Of a stretch of DNA of 64,000 nucleotides, positions 22,927 through 33,478 are shown in pieces. The stretch lies in NCBI GenBank assembly GCA_030770535.1, contig JASVEC010000001.1, forward strand, positions 496,001-560,000, read 5' to 3'. Position 1 is the first letter of the stretch, and every line of letters begins with the position of its first letter. The notes under the pieces are model-generated. The model saw only the letters and a list, made by a program, of their open reading frames with translations. It was not told where the DNA came from and searched no databases. The translations under genes were made by a program, and so were the position numbers. Origin of the DNA: Batkoa obscura. Lineage: Eukaryota; Entomophthoromycota; Entomophthoromycetes; Entomophthorales; Batkoaceae.

Positions 22927-23670
22927 ATTTTTGATTTAGTTAAGAATTCTTTTAGTGAAAATTTTTCAAATGATTGAAATTTCTTTTCTTTTTACACATT
23001 CAAGTTTTAGCTTATTTTTTAAGCTACGAATAAAATGCATTTGCTAACTAATTAAATTACGTTGGAAGTTCAATTTTTTAATGTAGCTTAATTTTTTAGA
23101 ATACCTTTAAAATTCTAGTCGGTATAAAATAAATGAAATGTTTATTTTAGAATATTATTTAGTCTTTGTACATACATTTGTATCAAAACGATATGTAAGA
23201 TAGCTTTTTACAACGCCTTTAATATCAATAATATCAAGCTTGAATTTCTAAAAATAAATAGGGCTATAAATAGATTTTTATTTATAACTAATATCTTATT
23301 CTTACGTAGTAAATTAATCAAGTAAAATGTACTCTGTAACATTGAAGTTAAAATAGCAACTTGATCAAAAAAATTGAATTTTGTTAACTAATTGTGTAAT
23401 TTAAATAATTATATACTAATTTTAAAATATAAAATATAAAATACAAAACTTGATTATAATATTAAAATATTGGTCAATTTGAATCTTTAATAATAATACA
23501 AAAAATAGTAACGTATGAGTATGAAAAAAAGATACCATAAAGCAAGTGTGGAAAAGAAAAAGAAAAAGAAAATAGAATAATCAAGTATAAAACATTAATT
23601 TTTAAAAATAAAGTGGACTATTAAGGGACTTATTTAGTATATCAAAAAAAACTTGACTGATGAATTAAAA
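22927..23670. other. Intergenic
   Basis: AT-rich spacer holding the SEN34 promoter and the VTS1 3' flank. No gene or repeat seen. Confidence 0.5.
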
Positions 23671-25252
23671 CTATTCTTGCTCTAATGGAATATCCTATTA
23701 TAAAACCTATTATTATCAATTCATTATAACAAATTATATAAAACTTACCTTTTCTTTCGCTTGATTTTTAACATGTTCAAAAACTTTTAAAAATTTCCTA
23801 CGTGCTCCCAAAGCAGCTACCCCTTTCTCTGAAAGTTGTTCATCTGTAAGTTTAATAACTTCTCTCCAAGTTAAACCTTCAAAGATAGGTGTATATTTAT
23901 GAAGTCGAAGTGAACGCATCCATGCAGGCACACCTGATTTTTAATTTTTAATGTTATATAGTTTAATAAAACTTAACTTACTTTCTATCATTTCAAAATC
24001 AACTGGATCCAATGGTTTAGGTTCTTTCGGACCTTCTTCTGGAACTGGGGATGGTAAATTAATAGATTTGGAATCGGGTGCTGCTGGTGATTTTACAAAA
24101 CTGCCATCTGTTGGTGTAGCTGCCCAAGAAATTGGTGAATATCCAGATGAAAATAAACCTGGTGGTACAGCTGGAGATTTTAGTGCTTTGCTTCTAGCAC
24201 TTCCTGGCCAATGAGGAGAATCAATTTTAATTTCAACATTATCTACTTTTAATGTAAGATTATTTGGATTTCTTCCTTTAGGTGTTCCACTACCACTACC
24301 CTCTCTTAAAGATCCCCAATTTGGATCCGCATTATGGCTGGCTGAACGTGGACGCGAAGCTTCAGTAGTGTCTTGTCTATTATTATTCCATGTAGCTGTT
24401 TTAGGTCTGGATGTTCCATTAGAACCCTCTTCTGATCCCCAACCAGAAGCTGCATTAACATCAATGGATGGTATCTTTTTTCCTTTAAATGAATCACTAA
24501 AACGAGCTGATAGTTTCCCATTACCACGCTCCCAGTTAGTTTTATTGCCTTCCGGAATATCAGAAAGAGAAATACGCTTAGAAAAGTCCTCTTTAATACT
24601 AAGACGATTAGCTATACGTGTATTTCCTACAGTAGTGGGGAAACTAGTACTATCTGGATTAGGGATTGGCATAGAATGTCTCTCCCCAACTTTTTTTCTA
24701 TTCGTAGTAGGAATATCTACCAAAGCTTAAAATAAACTTTAAAACTAAGAATATAAAAGATCAAAAATAAACTTACATTGTAAACCAGATCTTGGTCGTG
24801 GGCTTAAAGCTTCGTTAATAGGATCTTTTGTCATCTTTTGTAAAACGGTGATAAAAAATCGAACTTGTACATTAGTAGCTTGATGGATTAAACTATAAAG
24901 AGCAGCAGTACGCTCTGCTTCAGAAAGAGCAGAGAACCAGTTTTCAACAGCACCAAGTTCCTCTTTGAAAGAGGGTTCTAAGCTTGCTTTGGCCATCTCT
25001 TCAAGAGTTCTTTCATATTGAGTTAAATCTTCAAACCATTTTTCAAGTGCTTCGTCTAAAAATAATATTAACTAATAATTCAAATAAAAAACGTAGTATA
25101 TTGCTACCTTCTGGAGACGATTTTTTAGCATAAATCTCAGAGATGGGACGAGCCAAAGGGCTTTTAGGGTCAACTGGTGGGGTTGCTATTGGGTTGGATT
25201 GAGGTTGTTCTGAAGTAGAAATAAATTGCTCAGAAGCAGGACGTTGAGACAT
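23671..25252 (-). CDS. Vts1/Smaug-type RNA-binding protein (SAM domain)
   Basis: Post-transcriptional regulator that binds stem-loop Smaug recognition elements and recruits deadenylation machinery. 458 residues in five exons: 25108-25252, 24777-25055, 23982-24725, 23749-23933 and 23671-23694. Exon 2 carries the conserved fungal N-terminal helical domain ([20 protein letters not shown]). Exon 3 is Ser/Pro/Gly-rich and disordered. Exon 4 is the SAM domain, with [21 protein letters not shown] and [10 protein letters not shown]. The last exon is my choice: it gives DIPLEQE then TAG after a 54-nt intron with a good AATAG acceptor. Reading straight through would instead end VSFI. Confidence 0.93.
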
Positions 25253-26491
25253 TATTAAATTTGGCTATTGATTATAAAAATAGTAGTCAATCTAAGCACA
25301 GCTATCTTAAATTTAAAGCACAGCTTAGTGGATGGTATAAATAAAAACTTAAATTTTTGAATTTTTTGATCTTTTTTTAATCAGGTGCAAATAATTAAAA
25401 TTGCATAATTAATCTGTTAAACTTAACGTTCATTGGTTCTTTTTTTGTGGTGAATTTCAACACCTATCTCCAAAACATTGTGACGCTTATAGGTGTTAAA
25501 TATATTATATAAAGATCTTTGGTTTAAACTATTTTATAAAAGTTTATCTATACTTATAAGTAGTAATATATTACATAAACAAAGTAATGTTTTGTATGGC
25601 CTAACAGTTCCTTTATCATGTTAAATTTAAAATTGACAATGATACCATAAAGGAAATTTTATTACTTTTCTATATTTGAATTGTTTATTCTTTAATAATT
25701 TCCTTATTTTCTCAAATTAAAACGTTTATTTTTAATATAATAATCTATCAAAGTAATATATTATATGAATAGAATTTAATATTAAATATAGAGGTTTAAA
25801 ATAAAACCATTGTATTGCTTCATAAAGCTTAAAACGCTATTTTTATATCAAGGTTTATAATAATTTAAAATAAGAGTGAAAAATTATCAAAATTATAATC
25901 AAAATATTTAAGATACATCCATCTGATTGACAACATATGACTTCAATAGAAGGTATCAAAGCACTTGTAATAGTAATATAGTTGAATATACATGTTTTGA
26001 AACATTATCTATTAAAAGTTTATTAGACTAATTATAAAGTTTGTATAATTCAAAATTCAAAATTTAAGTTTAAAAAAAATACACTGTTGTTATTGTTCAA
26101 AAATATTTAAAATATTGCTTTGATTGTGCTGTCTCAATAGATGAATTTTAAAACGCTAATAGTTGACATCTAAGCTTAATGTAGTTTTCCTTACTATTTG
26201 TTATTAAATTCATACATCAAAAACTATAAACGTTCTTTATGATATATACCTATTAAAAAGTAAAATCAGAGAACAAAATAAATGAATCATTTAATCCCCT
26301 TTAGCTAGTAAAAGCGTAAAAGTAAAGATTATAAGCAATAATATAAACATATTAGAAAAATGTGTTTGGAGTATAAACCTTTCAAAATGCTTTAAAACTT
26401 TTAGGACAAACATGCTAAAATAAAAAATTAACTGTTTAAAAGTATAAATACACATAAAATCCAATCTAAAGGCTTTTTATTAAGCTTTAAA
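25253..26491. other. Intergenic, divergent promoters
   Basis: Over 1.2 kb of AT-rich sequence between the divergent VTS1 and secreted-protein genes. It should hold both promoters. No other gene or repeat was recognised. Confidence 0.5.
26443..26450 (+). promoter_or_regulatory. TATA box of the secreted-protein gene
   Basis: TATAAATA lies 42 bases upstream of the ATG at 26492, at a plausible distance for a short-leader gene. Confidence 0.5.
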
Positions 26492-27046
26492 ATGATCTAT
26501 TTTCTTCCTTCATTATTATTTTTATTTCACATAATAAATGCAAGTTCACTTATTGATAGTTTTCGTGGTGCAAATGATTTATTGAAAACATTTTGTCCAA
26601 GCAAAGACAATATAAACAAAAATTTAGTAGGCATTTATAAAGAGGATGATAAAAGCTCTAAGGTAGTTTTGTATAACTATTTTAGTGAATTGCAATTTGA
26701 TGGAACTGGAAGTTACTATTTATATAAGAATTTCTATTGTCCAAGTGGAGTACAATGTCCTCAAACTTTTTCCCCTATCCTTCCTACTATGGGTCACTTC
26801 TCAATTGAAAATATTAAATGTGAAGGCTCAGGTTTAGCTTTATCCTTTGATTTAAAATTAACAGAAACTGTAAATCCTTTGAATAGAAAAGTGGACCTGG
26901 TGAATCAAAGTACATACACTTACAGAGTGAGTTCTAGCAGTGTGAAATCGTTTAAATCATTATCATTTTCCGATGGCACTGAAAGTAAACTAGTTTTGAA
27001 ATTAAATGATAAATGTGTAGCTAACAAACCACATGACCAATGCTAA
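26492..27046 (+). CDS. Small secreted protein of unknown function
   Basis: 184 residues, single exon. The N terminus IYFLPSLLFLFHIINASS is a clear signal peptide with likely cleavage near residue 18-20. The mature part has six cysteines (in TFCPS, FYCPSGVQC, IKCEGS, DKCV and the final DQC) and potential N-glycosylation at NQST. No family recognised; it could be a lineage-specific extracellular or cell-surface protein. A TATA box lies close upstream. The frame stays open for another 23 codons after the stop and includes two more cysteines. Confidence 0.7.
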   Translation: MIYFLPSLLFLFHIINASSLIDSFRGANDLLKTFCPSKDNINKNLVGIYKEDDKSSKVVLYNYFSELQFDGTGSYYLYKNFYCPSGVQCPQTFSPILPTMGHFSIENIKCEGSGLALSFDLKLTETVNPLNRKVDLVNQSTYTYRVSSSSVKSFKSLSFSDGTESKLVLKLNDKCVANKPHDQC

Positions 27047-28007
27047 ACCATCACTCATACCCAGGGTACAAAATGTCATAGCAGCAAATGTAAATTTGTT
27101 GAAAATATCGATGGATAGCTTTTGATGTTTTAACGACGTAATTTTTATTAGGTATTAATGAAACACTTTGAATATGAGTTGAACTATCTTTCAAATGTAC
27201 CTACTGGCTTATCTGCTCTCCAATGTTTGTATGAATTTCGATTTTGCTAAATCTTAGCTTTTACTACATACTCAACAAATTTAATAAAATGATTTTTTTA
27301 AGAGCATTTATTTAACTTATTTGTCTGTACATTAATCTTAATTTTAAACATTCTATAATAAAGTGTTGTAAATTAGAATAAACTCACTACGGATTAGGGT
27401 AAAACCGACACAAGTATACAAATTATAAAATGTATATTTTTTTAGATATTGCTATTACTAATGTTAATCAACGTAAAAATGAGAAAAAATTATTTAAAAA
27501 AATAGTGGTCTAATAAAAAGAATAGAATTTGTTGTTAGAATGATTGGATTATCTGAGTTTAGTAATAAGATCTAAATTACTTAGCATAGTAGATTTAACT
27601 ATCTACTATTAAATTAAATAATCTATTGAAATTGTAATGCGTTGGCATTTATTAAATGAAATTTAACTAAGTTTTCTCCATGGTTAAGTGGAGCTGTGGC
27701 GTTATTTTTTTATCAGAGTTAAAATAGCCAAAATACCAAAAATTTGAGCAAATAAAAGAGTGGTTAAACTTGTAGGTAACTTTTAATTGGCTCGATTACA
27801 GAAGTTTAGAACGAAGGGATACGCAAAATATAAAATTTTTAAAATTTATTGGCCGCTTTTTGAAAATAAACAAATCAATTTAAATAACTGAAAAATTAAA
27901 AAAGAATCAATCACCACATTAATGTTTAATCATTTTTGAGTAGTTAAGTTTGTAAAAAGGGAGTAAATAAACGTAATAATTCTTTAAAATAGCAGGTTCG
28001 TTTTAAA
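27047..28007. other. Intergenic
   Basis: Apart from the 23-codon in-frame extension at its start, nothing gene-like is seen in this AT-rich spacer. Confidence 0.45.
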
Positions 28008-29861
28008 ATGATCAATAAGTATATGTCAACAAGAGAGTTCCAGTTTCGGGCTTCTAGGGCCCCAAAAAGCATCTATATGCGATGTGACAATGACGAATTA
28101 ACTTCAATAGAAAAATTTCGGGAATCAATGGACGAGATGTTAGATATACCTGACGATGAATTTCTAACAAAGAATGAATGTAGTGACGAAGAATTAATGA
28201 AAGTTTTCAAATTTGAAAGCCCAGGTCCTGGATTAATCGCATCGAGTGATACCAATGATCATGATTCCGAGCCTGAGTCGTTCAATTCAGCAGAAATAAA
28301 AAAGCATGAAGAAGCCACTATGCAAAATTTAGCTAGAAGAAGGCGGTATTTTACTTCATTTAAGTATAAAGAGCATCTCGAGCCTGTTTTTTCACAAGGT
28401 AGTAACATGTTTGATCCTGATGATAACTCTATGTTTTCCCACTTTAATTTAGGTAGAATGGATGATTATGCGCTATTTGGCGTTACAGAAAAAGATAAAG
28501 AACAATTTGATTTTAACAAAAATAAGAATAAGCCAGTTTCTACTCTAAGTGAAAAAAATGGTTCAATTGTTTCCAATGATAAAAATAAGGCAACTAGCGT
28601 TTCTGATGACAAACCAATACGTGGAAATGACTTTAGAATGCCAGATGATATTCAGGCATACTTTATTAGATATACTAAAGCTTTGGCTGAATGTGAAGCT
28701 AAAGGTATGCCACCAGAAGAAATTGCAATCGTTGTACCAAAGATGTTAGATGAAGAGGATAGACTTAAGACGATGAAAGAGACGCCTGTTACCAATGGAA
28801 ACAATGTTAATAGCGAAAAGAAATCTAATCATACGAAGGCTAAATCAATGTCAATTGTAATAAATTCAAATCAAATGATCAATAATATAATTTCTCCAAT
28901 CCCAATAACATCACTAGCCATAGCACCTAATTCTGCTAAACTTTCGACTCCAACAAAATCACCTAGTAAGCCTTCTTTGAAATCATCATCAACAACCAAA
29001 GCTATCAAATCAGTAAATATCAATAAAATTGATGACAATAGAAGACATTCAATGATGAATGTGCCTACCGAAGCTAAAACATCAAATAAAAAAGATGAAC
29101 GAAGAAAAACTACTATTTTAAGTGGTGGGTCATCAGCTTCATCTATCAGACAGAGAGTTCAACCAACTTCAACCAATGACAATCGACGCAATGGAGTTAT
29201 TTATTCAAATATACAGCCAGTTGCTTTAAAACAAAGTAACTCAACGCCAGTTATAAATAAGCTGAGACCAGTTTCAATGCAGATTAGTAAATCTGATTAC
29301 AAATCAGCCTATAATTACAACAGTGGATCAGTTGAAAGAGTATCAAGACTTATTGAAAGTTCTGAAGAGAGAAGAAAGTCATTCAACCAAGCTATTATGC
29401 CTAGTTCTCCCAATTTACATTCTAAATCTAAATCCATTTCGCTTGCGTCTCCTAACTCCCCTAATTTACATTCCAAATCTAAATCTATCTCCTTTACGCC
29501 ACCTGATTATCCTAAATCAAATTACAAAATAGTACCAGCATCAAATGATATAGTCAATGCACTACCAATTAATTCAAGTAGTATACAAAGTAGCTTTAAA
29601 CCAGCTTTAAGTGCTAAATCAATATTAAGTAGCAATTATACTAAAGACGACTTGTTAGAATTAATTAAAGAAAATAGGGCACCCAAACCTAATTTTTTAC
29701 TTAATAGAGCTTTGTTACTTGGTGAAGATAAGGCAAGAAGGGATCCTTTTATCCAAGCGTATCTTAGAGAAATTAAGCTAAATAGAGAATATATTTTTAA
29801 AAATAATCCTTCATTTATTTCTAAAATCCCAAAGCCTGAGTTGCCCTATCCGAATGTTTAA
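28008..29861 (+). CDS. Large disordered protein of unknown function
   Basis: 617 residues, one exon, no signal peptide or membrane segment. The N-terminal third is acidic. Residues ~105-125 are basic (RRRRYFTSFKYKEHL). A short predicted helical block, DDIQAYFIRYTKALAECEA, lies near 210-230. The long middle is Ser/Lys/Asn-rich. Two near-perfect tandem copies of SPNLHSKSKSIS lie at ~465-495. The C terminus is better ordered (LLNRALLLGEDKARRDPF and IQAYLREIKLNREY). The serine-rich basic repeats resemble phosphorylation-prone linkers of regulatory proteins. I do not recognise the family. The long single frame with good composition makes it a confident gene. Confidence 0.8.
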   Translation: MINKYMSTREFQFRASRAPKSIYMRCDNDELTSIEKFRESMDEMLDIPDDEFLTKNECSDEELMKVFKFESPGPGLIASSDTNDHDSEPESFNSAEIKKHEEATMQNLARRRRYFTSFKYKEHLEPVFSQGSNMFDPDDNSMFSHFNLGRMDDYALFGVTEKDKEQFDFNKNKNKPVSTLSEKNGSIVSNDKNKATSVSDDKPIRGNDFRMPDDIQAYFIRYTKALAECEAKGMPPEEIAIVVPKMLDEEDRLKTMKETPVTNGNNVNSEKKSNHTKAKSMSIVINSNQMINNIISPIPITSLAIAPNSAKLSTPTKSPSKPSLKSSSTTKAIKSVNINKIDDNRRHSMMNVPTEAKTSNKKDERRKTTILSGGSSASSIRQRVQPTSTNDNRRNGVIYSNIQPVALKQSNSTPVINKLRPVSMQISKSDYKSAYNYNSGSVERVSRLIESSEERRKSFNQAIMPSSPNLHSKSKSISLASPNSPNLHSKSKSISFTPPDYPKSNYKIVPASNDIVNALPINSSSIQSSFKPALSAKSILSSNYTKDDLLELIKENRAPKPNFLLNRALLLGEDKARRDPFIQAYLREIKLNREYIFKNNPSFISKIPKPELPYPNV

Positions 29862-30379
29862 CTTCAAGTTTTTATATTAAACTATAATTAATTTATTGTA
29901 AAGTATTTATCTTTGTGTACATGGCTTTTATCATTCAACTTTATGCTAGCATTAGCTACTGAGTAGAAAAGGTGCTGGTTGAAATGAATTATAATATTTA
30001 GTAAAGTTGCCTTTTAATTCTGACAAAGACACTATAATTGAAATACAGAATCTAGTTTCTATATTTTCAATAATAATCAGGGATATCATTTTTATCATTC
30101 CTTTAGAGCTTTCATTTATTTCTTATTGTAACTAATATTTAAATATGAAAATAATTCTTCTTGATTTGATCCTTTGTTATTAAAGAAATATCCTAATATC
30201 TGTTTATAACCCTTTCTGAAAATTTGTACTATTATTTAAGATAAAACACACATTGATACTGCTACAAAAAAGTTTCAAGATAACCTCTGAATTTATTACA
30301 ATATAAATTTATACAATTCCATTTAAATAGATACTAAACCAAAGCTAACCATGTAATCAAAGATTGTTTGTTTTGGCAA
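29862..30379. other. Intergenic, convergent 3' ends
   Basis: AT-rich spacer between convergent genes, with nothing further seen. Confidence 0.5.
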
Positions 30380-32674
30380 TCAATTATCAGTGATAATCTT
30401 AAGCGGATGTGCTCCAGGGGATAGAATAAACGCATTTAGATCTAGATAAAAGTCTAAAGAAAGGTCATTAATAGATGAAGCCGAGTTGCTTCGATTTGGA
30501 ACTTGCTCAAGGGGCGAGAATAACAAATATAAATATTTTAAAGTTTTTGATAAAAAGCTGGAGGGCATTTCTCCCAACAATACTTTATTTGAATTTTGGT
30601 ACTTACGTTCCATTAACACATTATCATAAGTGGAATACCCATACTTAACTTTACAATGGTTTTCAATTGCCTATATAAATTAATTAAAATTAGTTGTCAA
30701 AAGACTAAGTAAAATTACTATAAATATATCCCATCCCATTTGTTGATATTTTCTATCTTCAGTTCTTCTATATAAATAAAAGAGGGATTCCATCGTTTCA
30801 CTAGATAATAAAAAGTTGGCATCATAAATTGAAAAATAATTTTCTTCAAAGAAAGTGGAATTAGTAAATGAAGATATTTTCGAGTAATAATCATTAGGAT
30901 TAACACCCAAGAAGTATATGTGCTCTGGAGCTAATTGAGTTGGGGCGGATTTGTATAAATTTAAACAAGTTGATGTTATATTTTCAGCAAGTTCGATATC
31001 TTTAGCTCTGTTTAATATGGGTGAACTTAATGCAATTAACCCCGGAAAAAAACAAGAGTAGTGACTCATTGCGTATTCCAATTCATTATTAGTGTTCAAG
31101 CCGCCCAAAAATGTTTTACTCATATCTGGATGACCAATCACCAATTTACGTTGTATTGCATTAAGAGACTTTAAATATTTCTCTTTTAATTTTTGGTCTT
31201 TTCTATTTAATAATAAATATTCTTTAAATAATACATCATAGTATCTTCCACCATCTTTATCTAAACTTGATTTTCCACTTGGTTTAATTACTTCAATATC
31301 AAACTGAGTTGGAAAAATGTCTGGTGTATCTAATATAGTTAAATCAAATAAGTTTCTTACTAAATTAGCTTTTTCTATGTATGTTTGGTTATCTGTTAGT
31401 TTTCCGAGTTTAATAAATTCCAGTTGAAAGGAACTTAATTTAGAGATCGTTGTCCACTTTTCGTTAGTATTGTCACCATTAAACTTAAAGGTTGATGTAG
31501 GTAAACCATGGGAAGTTTCAAACGCTATCATACTTAATTGCGCCACTTCTTCAGCTTTAGCTAACAAATCGTCATCATTTGTAAGTTCATACGCCCCTAA
31601 TAAGCCTCCCAAACATGAGCTGATAAATTTATCGAACTCTACGATCCCGCTCTGAACAATAAATATTTGTTTATCAAAAAATAATTAAAATAGTTTACTA
31701 GTTTACTAAAGTCTACTGTCAAAGCCTGTTTCTTCGCGTTTTCAAACTCTTCTTTTAATCCCATTATTATAAGCGTATCTAAGTTATCAAATAATGTCAT
31801 CCCAAAACTAAGTTTATTATAAAAATTATTCCTTTCTTGTAATAATTAATTTACCCTTGATAGCTATAAAATAAATAAATAAACAAATAAATAAAAGTCA
31901 GAAAACAAATTACTCATCGGTATATGTTTTCCTTAAAGGCAATATTTGATCGTGACCAAATGCTAACTCTTTATAGCTATTCCAACCATGTAAAAATGAT
32001 TTCCTAACCTGTAATCTTCTTAGCCTATCTAGAGCTTCCCATCGAGCGTTTTGAACCTTATCACTGGAGCCTTTCAAAAACTTTGGAACCCATGAAAAAG
32101 GATTACCTTTTTCTACATTTTTAGCATCCCTTATCTGGTGTAACAAATTCAGTTTGTGCTGTTCCGAAGGAGGCAGATCGCTAAAATCAGTCGTATAATG
32201 GCTTAACATTTCATTTAACATCTCACTTATCCTTTCATCTTGTCTATTGTATTCCTGATCCGCTAAACTGGTTAAGTTTCTGTTAAACTCAAATTCGGAG
32301 TCTTCGTAGCTTGCCAAAGTATTTACATAATCGATATAGTGGCTCCAGCCCAAGATGGAGAAAAAGACAATGGAAGTTGAGACGATTATAAATATAATAG
32401 CTGGCTTTACATAAGGCCTTTTTTCATTCTTTTCATCAATCCAATATTTGATTTCAAAACATATATCTATTAACTTATTGAATATAGAATATTTGGATAA
32501 AGAGTCTAAAACGCGTTCAAACGGATGATATATTATTTTGTTCATAAACTTGGACCACCTACTTTGAGCCCCTCTTTCTTGTGTTGTATCATTGAGTTGA
32601 ATCTCTTCCTCGTAGTCTATTCCTCTTACGCTTTCATACTCACTTTCACTACTATTCACTCGATTATAATACAT
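30380..32674 (-). CDS. GH47 (class I alpha-mannosidase) family membrane protein, probably inactive
   Basis: 697 residues, type II membrane protein. Exons 31914-32674, 31699-31807, 30719-31651 and 30380-30670 join in frame. A membrane anchor at ~91-110 is followed by a stem and the GH47 barrel: FLHGWNSYKELAFGHD, FGMTLFDNLDTLIIMGLKEE, LGGLLGAYEL, HYSCFFPGLIAL, APTQLAPEHI, SETMESLFYLYRR and a final AHPL. Active GH47 enzymes trim Man9 glycans in the ER or Golgi. Here the FET glutamate motif reads FDKF, the GDSYYEYL aspartate reads GGRYYDVL, and the calcium-binding NTEAHP reads SPGAHP; the ETVES-type glutamate remains. This suggests a pseudoenzyme, perhaps a glycan-binding quality-control factor like the Mnl/EDEM branch. 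The first intron (106 nt) was placed so that TYTDDFGMTLFDNLDTL is continuous. Confidence 0.88.
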
Positions 32675-33478
32675 GATTTCTGGCTATTTAAAAAAGTAAA
32701 AAACAAAATTTTAAATTTTCGCATTTAAATTTTCTTAGTTTCTCCGCTATAGGAACTTGGATGGAAAGGAGTGAATTTGTAAAATCGATTAAGAGCTATA
32801 TTTGGGAATAACCTTTTTCTTTCAACATTTTGTTCATTTTTGAGCCTAAAGTTTGGAAACATTATTAGTAGACTTTTAATTAAAAAAGCATGCTAATTTA
32901 TTTAAACATACAAATTTTCAAAAAATAGCTATCTTAATTAATTAATTTATTCATTACATATATTTAAAAATTAAAAACAAATTATCATATATGATTGTTA
33001 TAAACTCACATTGTTATGCGGTTTCCAGCTTTTAAATGCTTCAAAGATAAGTTTTATTATATGAAAAATAAAATTATACTTAATCGTTTTTACAGCAATT
33101 AATAATTTTAATCAATTTTATGACATTTTATTAATATGTGTGAGTTTGAGAAAGTTAGATGATTGAAATTTTAGTGCATTTTATTTATAATGAGCTCAAT
33201 TCGAAAAAATTATGTATTAGAATGTTAAATAATCAACTAAAAGCCTATTGAAAGTTTTAATTTAGTAATTTTGAATTTATATTTTTTGTATTACAAATAC
33301 AAATAATACTAAAATTACTTTTATATTTTATCCAAAATAATACTTGATAAAAAATGCACATTAAATCTAAATAATAAAACAATAGTTATAAAAATAATTC
33401 AATTTTATTAAAAAGATTAAAACCTTAAGTTTGGAATAAACATACTACAAATAAATATTCAGAAAATCAACTTTAACA
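32675..33478. other. Intergenic
   Basis: AT-rich spacer holding the GH47 promoter and the 3' flank of permease 2. No repeat seen. Confidence 0.5.
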
